From positions 402,683 to 466,682 of the forward strand of contig JAJTUP010000051.1 in NCBI GenBank assembly GCA_021399435.1: DNA of 64,000 nucleotides, given 5' to 3'. The notes beneath the pieces are model-generated. The model worked only from the letters and a program-made list of their open reading frames with translations, made no database searches and was not told the origin of the DNA. Positions within the stretch are counted from its first letter, which is position 1. Every line of letters starts with the position of its first letter. This DNA is from Diaporthe sp. PMI_573. Taxonomy: Eukaryota; Ascomycota; Sordariomycetes; Diaporthales; Diaporthaceae. Of the stretch, positions 1 to 9,608 are shown piece by piece. The position numbers were made by a program, and so were the translations under genes.

Positions 1-549
1 GCCGGCGAATTCACAGTGTGGCCTACTGCGCAAGATATAACACCAAGCCAGAACCTGGTCGCTGTCGACACATCTGGCGCGGAGCTTGACGATCTCTGTT
101 CCTCGGACAATACATCCACCGTGACTGCAGGAGGTTCGAATAGCACCGGCGGCTCAAGCACTGCGTCTACCGCTTCTGGCGACGCCACCTCTTCAGGCGG
201 AACTCCTTCCCCCAATGTACCTGCCATCGCTGGAGGTGTTGTGGGTGGCGTAGTAGGGATCGCCTCGATTTCCGCTCTTATCATCTGTTTCACTTTGAGA
301 CGGCGGAAGGCAAAAAAAGACGCAGGCGTGACTAAGCTTCATTATGATAACATACCCGCAGGAAGCCATGCATCGATCCCTAGGGCAGCAGAAACTTTGC
401 ATGAACTTGCACCAGAATCAAAATCCTATCACGAACTTCCTTCTAGAGGGAGCGGATTTAAGGAAGGAGAATTACGTGGAGAACGTGGCTTTGGCTATGA
501 GACTCCGAGGTTTGAATTATCGGACAATCCGGCCAGGCACCAGATATAG
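1..549 (+). CDS. 3' part of a single-pass membrane protein, Ser/Thr-rich ectodomain
   Basis: The reading frame is open from the first base, so the 5' end lies outside the window; 182 codons plus a TAG stop are visible. The visible part has a short N-terminal stretch with one Cys, then a Ser/Thr/Gly-rich linker (about residues 40-75) likely to be O-glycosylated. A Gly/Ala/Ile/Val membrane helix follows (about 75-98), then a basic stop-transfer motif (RRRKAKK) and a cytoplasmic tail of about 75 residues with repeated HEL motifs. This is the layout of fungal cell-wall stress sensors and other type I plasma-membrane proteins. The ligand-binding or enzymatic part is missing, so no function can be given. 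Confidence 0.75.
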   Translation, partial: AGEFTVWPTAQDITPSQNLVAVDTSGAELDDLCSSDNTSTVTAGGSNSTGGSSTASTASGDATSSGGTPSPNVPAIAGGVVGGVVGIASISALIICFTLRRRKAKKDAGVTKLHYDNIPAGSHASIPRAAETLHELAPESKSYHELPSRGSGFKEGELRGERGFGYETPRFELSDNPARHQI

Positions 550-1237
550 GGTGGGTGAGGTGGATATGTTGAGCCAGGCATCGTAATATGGATAATTTTG
601 GTCTGGGAATCAAGTAGGCGCACCTATCGATGGGATGATTTACAACAGGTCGATGAACACTGTGTCTCTTCAATCAACCTGCGAGTATCGTCGAACATTT
701 CTTTGGGAAAGTTGACAAAGAAGTGGATATCTAAAGCTGGACTTCCCAGCTTTCCCTGACGATGATGGCTCGCAGTCGGTCATAAGACGACGGGTGAAGG
801 ATCTTGAGACTCATCGGGAATGTATTTCCTCTCTTACTAATTGATGTATTGCCCGGTGACTTCGGTCTGTTCGTCTGCAAAATCACTCCGTTGAATACTA
901 GGGAACTGCTATGCCTCTAGAGAGGCCACACCTTCAGCACTTTCTTGACTGATCAAGTGATGTGATGACCTTGAGCCGGTCATCAGAAGCTCAATGGGCA
1001 CGGTATGGCCAAATCACTCGGCTTGTGGTGTATTTGTCTAGCCCAAGCTCTGGGCCAGTGATGGCCATTGTTCACTAGGCGATCTCATTCTGGTAGGCCT
1101 GAAGAAAAAAGCCATGTTATCCCAACCTTCGCTTAGCACATGAAGGCAGGCGGTACAATAAACCTCCAATTTGGTCCAGTCTTTCATTGAAAAGCAGCAG
1201 TATCTACCAGCGTTGAACTTCTATCGCCGCTCATTGC
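550..1237. other. intergenic region, nothing recognised
   Basis: This lies between the stop of the membrane protein and the stop of the GMC oxidoreductase on the other strand, so the two genes converge here. It should hold both 3' UTRs. No coding signal, repeat or RNA gene was seen. Confidence 0.5.
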
Positions 1238-3100
1238 TTAATGACCCCGAATGATATCTGCCGCCTTCTCCGCTACTGCGTACACCGAGGACATGATGTT
1301 TCCGCGCGGGATCAATGGGAAAACACTGGCGTCCACAACGCGCAGATTCTCCGTGCCGTACACAATCAAGTCCGAGTTAACAACACCGCCCTTCTCCCGG
1401 GGCAACATAGCAGCGGTGCCACACTGGTGATATGCGCTCGTCGCAGTATCAAGCGTGTATTTCTTGGCCCCCTCCAAGTCCTGTACGTGGAACGCGTCCG
1501 GGTGGTTGCGCTTCCCGTCCGGCTTGAAATACTTGGCCAAAGGCTCCGTCGGGCGCAGCCTGGTATCGAGGTCCCGCACGTGGCGGGCAAAGATCTCCAG
1601 GTCGGCTGGGTGGGAGAAGTAGCGGGGGTCGATGGCGGGTGGTGCACTGGGTTCTGACGAGGTGATGTGGGTGCTTCCTCGCGAGAAAGGGTGTGACTGG
1701 ATGCAGCCGAGACTGGCAAAGTTCTCGGGGTGAAGCTTCGAGCCGACGAAGCTGCTGCCGCCTTCGTGGAGGTTCGCTTGCGCGAGGAACATCAGCCAGG
1801 CGCCCGATGTTGCGTCGGGCTTCTCGAGGATCCCGCGGAGGATGTCGTACTGCTCTTGCTCCTCAGGGCGTCGGGGCTGGCCCACAGCAGTTTTGAGAAC
1901 CTCAATCGCGTCTTGGGTGGACATAAAAGCGTGCGACTGCATGCCTCCCATGGTGAACGGGCCAGCCTTGTGCTCAAAGTAGAGTGTCTGCGCAGTGGCC
2001 ATTGCTCCCGCCTCCTGCCGCAGCAACGGGTCGCCAGTCACAACACCATCAATCACCTCGTAGCTCAAGCCAGTCATAAGGTGATCTTGGAGATTTTCTC
2101 CCACACCTGGAAGGTCGATAAGAACAGGGACATCATGCTGCTGCAAAACGTCCTTGCCGCCGACTCCCGAAACCTCAAGAAGCTTGGGAGTGTTGAAGAC
2201 ACCCGCAGCAAGGATAACCTCCTTTCCGGCGGTGAACTCTTGGGACTTGCCGCCGACCAGGACCTGGACTCCAGTAGCCCTGAGGGAGTCAGATCCAGGC
2301 CCGCTGAGCAGGATCTTTTGGACTTGGACCTCGGTCACGATTTGGACATTGGGCTTCTGGTGGATGCCGAACGCATTGCCGGCATAGCTTCGAATCTTGG
2401 ACTCTGGGTCCACAGTGGCTGCGTTACTGTACGCACCGAGCGAGTTGCCCGAAAAGGGATCTGTTCAATGTCAGCAGGATGTTCCAAGGGCTCAAATGGT
2501 CCAACTGAGTGGAATTCTGTTCAACGTACCGCCAGTTGTGATACTGTTCAAGGTGCGGAAAGCATCTATCCACGCCTTGGCCAGGGGGTTTTGCAGAACG
2601 CCCGGAAAGGACACCTTGATAGGCCCCGAGGTACCGCGGAAATCATCGTTGATCCAGTCGATTCCAAGATGATCACGAGTCTCCTTGTCAGGTGGGGGAA
2701 TAAGGGTATAGAACTTCTTGAAAAAGGGAACAAGTCCCGCCCAATCCCATCCTGGGTTGCCTAGTTGAGCCCATGCGTCCACTTCCGCTTGTGACGGGGC
2801 GATGAAGGCTTGGCCGTTGATGGCAGAGGACCCACCCAAGGCCTTTCCCTGTGGTGCTCCGATGGTACGGCCTTTTAGACCCTGCTGGGGAACGGACTTG
2901 TACTGCCAGCTGGCATCCGAGCCCATGAGTGTTGTGAAAAAAGCAGGCACATTGACCCGGGGATCAGCACTGAGGTCTTTGCCTGCCTCCAGTACCAGAA
3001 CCTGCACATTGGGGTCCTCAGCGAGACGGCTGGCGACGACCAGGCCTGAGGTGCCGCCGCCAATAATTATGTAGTCCGGTGGTGGTGGTGGAGCAGTCAT
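1238..3100 (-). CDS. GMC family FAD-dependent oxidoreductase
   Basis: Two exons, 3100-2530 and 2460-1238, separated by a 69-nt intron (GTACGT...CAG), give 597 residues, the usual size for fungal GMC enzymes. The start is the first ATG of the frame at 3100; the frame is open upstream but only through non-ATG codons. The FAD-binding fold begins almost at once: GGGTSG at residues 14-19 and the ribose-binding Glu at residue 38. The GMC signature GKALGGSSAIN is at 85-95. The C-terminal block has the expected catalytic pair, His535 (HQCGTAAM) and Asn578 (PRGNIMSS). There is no signal peptide, so the enzyme is probably intracellular, unlike secreted glucose or aryl-alcohol oxidases. Its substrate cannot be read from sequence; relatives act on choline, alcohols or secondary-metabolite intermediates. 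Confidence 0.93.
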
Positions 3101-3390
3101 GTCGTCGTGAAGGTCTGCTGTGTGCTTGTCTTCGAAGCTCTGAGACAGCACAAGAGTCAATTTCAAGTGAAATCAGAGATGAGCTTGGCAGGCCGGATGA
3201 AAAGTGAAGAGAGAGCTGAGATCCGATGTTGTCAGGATTTATAACAAAGTAAAGCAACGCCGCACGGTGTTATCATGCGGCTGAACTTCAATGTTGCGAG
3301 CCCAACCCCGCGCTCGTACTTGTTCCCATTCTCCATTGTTATCCAGCCTGGGTTGGTACTGCGTCTCGGCGCGTATGGTGGACTTTTCGA

Positions 3391-3570
3391 GCCAAAGGTC
3401 ACATTTGGATGCATTCTAGCGCCAACAATCGCATGGGGGCTCATACGGGCCAATGTCCGGTCACTTGGCATTAGTGTGCATCGCTCGAAAGTCTCGAGCC
3501 AACTGTTACATTTGAGGCAGACTTGGGAACCAACAATCACATTCAGACACATCTGACCCAATGTGGGCCC
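3391..3570. repeat. degenerate minisatellite, period near 30 bp
   Basis: Imperfect units opening with CCAA recur at 3392, 3422, 3450, 3499, 3530 and 3558, most followed by a form of TCACATTTGG or CAATCACATT. Spacings are 30, 28, 49, 31 and 28 bp, so one unit seems lost or too diverged between 3450 and 3499. The repeat leaves frames open on both strands, which explains the open but meaningless reading frames here. It lies upstream of both the GMC gene (-) and the acyltransferase (+). Confidence 0.5.
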
Positions 3571-3994
3571 ACTCTGCAAGGTTACATCTAGCCCCACTGC
3601 TGCTCAAGCCTTGCACAACCGGTCATCCGCAGGCAGAGCCCAATAACTCGCTCTCCACTTAAAATCGTAGCGTTGTAAACATGTTGAGGGTTGCAAATGC
3701 CTCTGATGGCTTTCAAAACGCCGTAAGTGGCGCTACAGAAGGCTCCTCACCAGCCCTGCCTGTTTGAAACCGCCTTCAATAAAATAAGCGCAACCATTTG
3801 TGGTAAAACTCTCGATCCCGCATTCACGTATGCCTCGGACATAACACAACAACAAAGCTCTGAAATGGAGGTCGACCAGTCAGCAAGTTTCTTCCGTCTG
3901 GCGTTCGGCTCAGTCTGTGCCGAGACGACTTTTATCGCTACCTTCGTTCTCATGGTGATGAATAACACGGGCGCGATCATCGCGGTCCTATCAG

Positions 3995-4558
3995 GTCTCT
4001 GGAGGCCTGTCGACTGTCCACCACCATTCGGTTCTTTCTTGAAGCGTACACGGTTCGTCTCTTTTGGGGGTGAGTTGACGTGAGCTGCAGAGCACGAGTG
4101 TGAACGATCGATCTAATATTCTTTTGAAATGCAGTATCAGTTGGCACCAAATGCTCTGGTCATTCCTCACGGGGCACGCTGACTTGATTGTCGGCAAGAC
4201 TCTTCCCATTCTGCCACCCCGCTCAGCTGCTTATCGGCATACACGCTTGGCAGATGCTTTTCTCATCTCCGGCCTGATACACTGGCGCGCCGATCAGGCT
4301 CAGGGTGTTCCCAATGCCGGAAACGGGGCGTTGGTCTTCTTTGCTCTACATGCTGCTGTTATAGTTCTGGAGGACCACCTTGGGTCTGTCTTTGTCGCGT
4401 TGCTACCCAGATGCGTCCGTCATATCATGGGTTACCTTTGGGTTCTCGCTTTCTTTGCTTGGAGCAGTCCAAATTACATGTACCCCGGAATGAGACTCGG
4501 ATTTGACGGGGCTGCTTTGCTGCCCATCCGCGTGATTGGGCCCTACATACGTGAGTAA
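3995..4558 (+). CDS. wax-synthase-like membrane-bound acyltransferase (MBOAT), 5' end unresolved
   Basis: Two exons, 3995-4069 and 4135-4558, join across a 65-nt intron (GTGAGT...GCAG). The junction creates FWGISWHQ, the hallmark of the fungal wax-synthase/MBOAT family (trichothecene and meroterpenoid acetyltransferases belong here). About 40 residues further on is ISGLIH, where the conserved membrane His is expected, followed by three hydrophobic segments. The family normally has 150-250 residues and several helices before this block. I could not find them: the upstream open frame (3727-3994) holds one hydrophobic stretch, but no donor in the right phase joins it to the acceptor CAG at 3992-3994. 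The gene may have unrecognised 5' exons or be a truncated remnant. Likely an ER-membrane enzyme transferring an acyl group to an alcohol. Confidence 0.6.
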
Positions 4559-6110
4559 ACAGATTGTAAATCATAGCGCAGGGTTCTGAACGATGCTTGT
4601 TAGCAGTATAAAGGATAGGTTTTATATTACCGACGAGGGCATTAAGAATTGCAACAGCATTGTCATCGACAGTCAAAGTGTCAAAGAAGCTATGGAAAAT
4701 CCAATCTTCACATGGAGGGGATGAAAGAAATTGAAGAAGAAAAGCAAAAGAGTTCTAAGCCCGTCGAAACTAAAGAACACGGTCCACTTTCTTCCATGTA
4801 TTTGGTCTAGGCACGACGCCTATGTATAGAGGCATGCGTGACTTTTCCGGCCTGAGTAGGTTTCGATCCAACGGTGGCATTTCGCCCACCTTTCGGCATC
4901 CATGCTTGTCAGAGAGTTCCCATTCAAAATTGACAAGCATTTGGACAAGAACCAAATTGGTCTTAAGCTTTGCAAGCCTTATACCAGCTGTTCATTTCTT
5001 CGGGTCAGATTTGATACCAGGATCGGCTAAATGGGCAAGAGCAGATGACCGCATAGGTGTCTCCAAGAACCCCAGCCCAGAAATGTGTGCGGGTCCCGCT
5101 CATCATAGCCATCTTGGTGACGGTGATGAGGTGGGTCGAAAGCGAGGGGATCTAGGTATAATTGGGGATCCATGTGAACATTGTCGGGGAGGTAGGCAGC
5201 TTAAGAATTATTCGGCACCACATCGGCGGAGTCGCCGATACAAATGTCAGAGCCGTTGATGTCTTTGCGGAAGAATGTTCCACTAGATGTAAGGCAAAGT
5301 GTTTCCTACAAACATGAGTATAAGACAGGGAATTCAGTCTCCCAGTCCTGAAGCGATTGACTCTCGGGGATTTGATTGGGTGATTGCGACGGTGTCTTAC
5401 GGTGTTTGAGTAAGACAGCATCGCCTTCGCATCTGTAGTTTGACTGCCACTCGAGCGAGTCCGCCAGGAATGCAGGGAGACACGTGATGGAAGCGCTGTC
5501 ATTGTGACGCTCGACGAAAGAGCACTGAAAATGAATTGTATTTGTCTTGAGTGTCAGCCGCATTCCGACCCGAAGTGCTGTTGATGGGGTTTGTACTCAC
5601 TCTGAAGGTCTTGTCATCGTTGCTGCCATACTCGTCATGTACGTGTTGGAGGGCTTCATCTTGTTTCTTGGTCTTGCGTTGCTTGAGGATTTTCTTGATG
5701 ATCATATACAACCTTGCGCCTGCGATCAGTCTGATGATATAACTCGGCGTCACCAATCAGGAAAAAGTAATGTGAGCCAGGCCGGTACTGCATTCAAATA
5801 TTTCAAAATATGAAGACTGTGGCGCATCAACTTGTCGTTCTCAGCCATCTCGGTGGCGCCTACAGGAGGGTGTATACACTCTGAGTCACGTCTGTCATTC
5901 TCAATTCCACAACATTCATCAGTGAGGCTCCTAAACTTCGAAAAATGGCGGTATGTACTGACTCTGGCTCAGGATATTCCTCCACATTCAAGTCGTTACA
6001 AAAGTCACGAATGTTGCTCGTCGGCACCGGCGGTGTTCTGGCGAGTTTCTTGCCATAGTCATCGCGAGCGTCGTTAGCAAAGACCAAACCTACTAGTTAG
6101 AGCTATCTAA
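4559..6110. other. intergenic region with short open frames only
   Basis: No frame exceeds about 145 codons and none shows a domain I recognise. Minus-strand frames at 5499-5756 and 5860-6087 have some protein-like composition but no convincing splice joins. I cannot tell whether this is intergenic DNA or a heavily decayed gene. Confidence 0.4.
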
Positions 6111-6117
6111 CAACTGG

Positions 6118-6348
6118 GACATAGGATAGTGTCCCATAAGAGGGTAGGAGGGTGTACCATAAGAGGATAGGAGGGTGTCACATAAGAGGGTAGGAGGTTG
6201 TTCCATAAGAGGGTCAACTGGTAGGAGGGTAAGTGGGTAGGAGATCCTACAAGAGAGTGTCCTACAGAAGGTTGTCTCATAGGAGTTTATCCTACAGGAG
6301 GTTCGGTGGTGAGCACTGTGTAGATGGCCTACTATAGATGCTGTGGCG
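6118..6348 (+). repeat. TAGGAGG minisatellite with 19-bp tail, copy 1
   Basis: At least three near-perfect 23-bp units of the form GTGTCCCATAAGAGGG-TAGGAGG run from about 6128, then decay into shorter 14-16 bp units built on CCTACAGAAGG or CTCATAGGAG up to about 6303. A distinct module follows, TACTATAGATGCTGTGGCG at 6330-6348. The same array-plus-module order recurs at 9190-9424 in the same orientation, on the far side of the SET pseudogene. Confidence 0.8.
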
Positions 6349-6615
6349 TGTAGCAGACACCCAAGCAAGGCCAATAGTACATGGAGATGGGAAGGCTTGG
6401 AAAGAAGCAAACGGATGGAAATGTGGAGACCTGATAACTGCAGTCATCTCATTAAACATGGAACTAAGCTATGTTACTACGCCTAAGTGCCCCAGCTGGG
6501 TCAAATTCGTTTGTTGTTGCTGCAGCTACCAACCTTCGCACTTCAGCCCCCGAGCTTTTGGACCATCACCTCCACAAATCATCCTTCCGCCCCTCCCTCC
6601 CTCACATACATACAT

Positions 6616-6624
<9 letters not shown>

Positions 6625-6646
<22 letters not shown>
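6625..6646. repeat. (CA)11 microsatellite
   Basis: Eleven CA units follow a short alternating purine-pyrimidine stretch (CGCGCG). It lies about 90 bp upstream of the SET pseudogene's apparent start, in what would have been the promoter or 5' leader. Confidence 0.9.
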
Positions 6647-6734
6647 AACATAAGCCCTGACGAGCAAACGCGCCACAGGAACGGAGAATCTTCAACCATC
6701 CAACGTCACGACCATTCCATCCACAGATCCACAG

Positions 6735-9148
6735 ATGGCGGACGACGGCTCCCCAGCTGCCGACAAGAGCGGCTCTGCACCCCTCACACACAAAATACTC
6801 TCCCTATATCCGCCTTGCGTTCTTCCTGCCCACGAGCTCAAGCCGATCCTCCGTTCGCAGATGAAGCCGAAACCCACCACCGGGGAAATCGAACACTCGT
6901 TCTTGTCACTTCTCCCCCACAGCACAATGTGGCAACGAGTGCAATCGTGATGGACGAGGAAGGCACTCAAGCTATGCTGCAGCTATACTGCCAGCCGTTC
7001 GAGGAAGTTGTGCCCGCAAAGCAAACCCTTCGACTTGGATGCTGTTACTTGGTCAAGGAGCCTTTCGCTATGGTTTGTCCTGACGGCTGCTACCTGCGAG
7101 TGGATCACCCTGGTGACATCTTCCTGCTGCCGCACGACCATGAGTTACTTCCAGTCAAATGGCGCGAGGGCGATGCCTTCCTTGGAAGCAGTTTCGAGAT
7201 GCGAATGAAAGGAAACGCTGCTGTTGGCAAAATGCAATGGGCAGAGGCAGAGGACCTGTAAGGCTTCCCTCGTCAAGTACGTGCAAACGTTCTCGTTGCT
7301 AATTCTTTCAGGTATACTACTGCCGCCAAAACAGCAGAAACGACCGAAGAGGCAAGATTAGCCTATCTCAACCGCTCTTTGGCCAACCTCCGACTGGGGC
7401 GCCCAGCCACCGCCCTAGCAGATGTCATCAAGTCATATGGGACAGGGGACTCAGCACGTACTGAGAAAGGTCTCTTTCGTGAGGCCAGCGCTCTTTACGA
7501 GCTCGCCAAATACGACCAGTGTCTTGATAGACTCTGGGCACTCAATACTGCGTATCCCGACAATTCGGCAATGCCAATGATTCATCGTGCCCAGGCACGA
7601 CTGGAGGAGCAGCAGACAGGGAAGTACGACTTCCGCCGCATGTACAAGCAGGCAAAGGCCACACCTCCTCTCATCGACTGTGCCACTTACACCGCGCCCG
7701 TGGAGATCAGAAACTCACCAGGTAAGGGACGTGGGTTATTCACCACCAAGAAAGTCCTGGCCGGCGAAATGCTACTCTGTGAGAAGGCCTTTGGGTACGT
7801 CTACGGTGGTGAGGACCATCCCAGTACCTGAGGAATGACACAGAGGAGAGTTCTGGAAGATCTGCGAACGCAAATTGTGCGAAGGTTGTTCCATAACATT
7901 GAAGACGCTCGGCTATTCAGTCACCTGCACCATGGCAACTACGAAGCTGCCGGTGTCTACGAGGTCGATGGAAAGCCGGTGATTGACTCGTGAGCACCTA
8001 ATTAGTTGCATTCTTTCTCGAGGACTGTGATCTGACACACTCGCAGATGTCATGTTGCAAAGGCCATTGCCCTCACAGGCCACCGCGCTCCAAGGGATGG
8101 GCTGTCGATATTCAAAGAGATCATCTTCGGAGAAGAACAAGGAGTACAGATGTGTGCTAACACCAGTGGAGTCTGGGCGGTCATGTCACACATGAATCAT
8201 TCCTGCATCAGCAACGTCAGGAATACATTCATCGGAGATATGCAGATAGTTCGTGCCACAAGAGACTTCGAATCAGGAGCCGAGGTTTTCATCTCGTATA
8301 AGGAGCCGAAGAATTTCGAGTCTTACGATGACGCACAGAAGCGCTTCAGCGGTTGGAACTTTACCTGCGACTGTGCTCTATGCCTCACCAGAAAGGCAAC
8401 CTCCGATCAAATGCTCCAGAAGCGGAGATCATTGGCGAAAGAATTCAGTCAATTCACCAGGAACGGAATCCAGGGGTTCGATTTCGTCGCAGCTCAGCGG
8501 ACACTCGACCGGCTCAACAAGACCTATACAGCCACGGAAAAGGAGCCGGGCACTGTCAGGTTCGAGCTCTGGGAACCTCGCCACGTCCTAGGGGCTCTGT
8601 ACACAGAGACGGGGAGGCCGTTTGAGGCCGTTGAGGAGATTCTGAAGGGTCTTGAAGCACTTGGTTTCATCATCTCTGCGAGCCCACGCAGGGGCGTCAC
8701 CAAGTCATCTAAACCTGAACTCCGCATCATACAGTGGGGTCTGGGACATTCGTTCCCTGTCGACGCTTTTCGACTTCTCCTGCGCTCATACAAGACAATC
8801 GCCCCCGAGAACGTACCGGCGGCCAGGCGTTACATGGAGACTGCCTACACTATCTTTGTGGGCGAGAAGGAACGTTCCTTGACACATACAAGGGGATTGC
8901 GGGCGATGACAAATCATGATCTTAGCACTCCGTTCATGATTCTGCCGGAACTAGATGGAGACTTGAAATGGACAGAGGGCACTGGTGTTGTAGGCCATCT
9001 GTGGCTTCGTTTTGTGTGGCTTCCGGTGGGGGGGGGGGCGCGTACCTGTCGGGCAACCACGTTTGCGCTTCCCATAGATCCGGCCCTTCGCATACATTAT
9101 TACAGTGTCACAGCCACAGTCAAAAACAATTCCAATACGTCTTTATAG
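6735..9148 (+). pseudogene. TPR/SET-domain (SMYD-like) lysine methyltransferase gene, disrupted
   Basis: The ATG at 6735 opens a frame with the family's N-terminal block (LSLYPPCVLPAHELKP). At 6861-6869 the conserved sequence moves to another frame (continuing THHRGNRTLVLV), equivalent to losing one base or gaining two. That frame runs to 7257, then through a 54-nt intron (7258-7311) into a TPR-like helical region and the first SET strands (SPGKGRGLFTTKKVLAGEML). An in-frame TGA stands at 7829-7831, with same-frame homology resuming directly after it. A second intron, 7990-8046 (GTGAGC...CAG), leads to the SET core (MSHMNHSCISN, FISYKEP) and post-SET cysteines (CDCALC). The C-terminal end runs through an 11-G run (9028-9038) and looks unlike the family. 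The intact protein would methylate lysine. With a frameshift and a stop it is probably dead, unless these are assembly errors. Confidence 0.8.
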
Positions 9149-9189
9149 AGCCCCTGTAGCTTGCCGGCCTTCCCGTCTAATTATTCTAA

Positions 9190-9445
9190 AGGGAGGTGTT
9201 CCGCAGAAAACTTTCCAACTAGAGGTCTTTCCAAGGGAGGCTGTCCTAATCGTACGTTAGGCGGCTATCCCCTGGGAGGCTGTCCCTTAGGAGGCTATCC
9301 CCTAGGAGGTTGTCCCATAGGAGACTGTCCCATAGGAGACTGTTATACACTTAGGTAGGAGGTTTATCCTATAGGAGAATATCCCACAGGAGGCTGGGGA
9401 GTGAGTACTATAGATGCTGTGGCGCTGTAACGGACAGCCGAGCAA
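9190..9445 (+). repeat. TAGGAGG minisatellite with 19-bp tail, copy 2
   Basis: About ten units of close to 15 bp (form TGTCCCATAGGAGGC) lie between 9190 and 9395; the best run is 9275-9345. The module TACTATAGATGCTGTGGCG follows at 9406-9424, identical over 19 bp to 6330-6348. Similarity continues weakly (TGTA, then AGACA/GGACA, then AGCAA) for another 25 bp. This copy starts about 40 bp after the pseudogene's stop. Confidence 0.8.
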
Positions 9446-9608
9446 AGCTCGAATCCTGTATCTTCAATCCCCTATCTTGTCGTCTGGCCTCACAGGCTCA
9501 GGGAATGGAAAAGAGAGATACGGAGAGAATAATTTGTTTTGAAAATTAGGTCTACAATTAGTTATTGCTCGTATACGATTATTGTTATTGTTTGTCGGTC
9601 CGCCTTTC

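Noticed and set aside
1730..2764. 344-codon open frame on the plus strand
   Set aside because: It is antisense to the GMC oxidoreductase and crosses that gene's intron; the GMC motifs on the other strand explain the openness.
5499..6087. minus-strand frames that could be a cytochrome P450 N-terminus (a phrase like ALQHVHDEYG)
   Set aside because: The resemblance stops after a few residues, and no heme-binding Cys motif or continuing exons were found.
6118..6348. regularly spaced repeats considered as a CRISPR array
   Set aside because: Units are contiguous and imperfect with no unique spacers, and the genome is eukaryotic.
7795..7845. a 49-51 nt intron that would remove the TGA at 7829 in the SET gene
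   Set aside because: The version with the best acceptor (ACACAG, 49 nt) breaks the frame. The in-phase version uses a poor acceptor and deletes residues that resemble the family, so a genuine stop is the simpler reading.
9400..9460. tRNA-like ending (GCTCGAATCC) next to the second minisatellite
   Set aside because: No acceptor stem, D arm or anticodon arm could be paired upstream.
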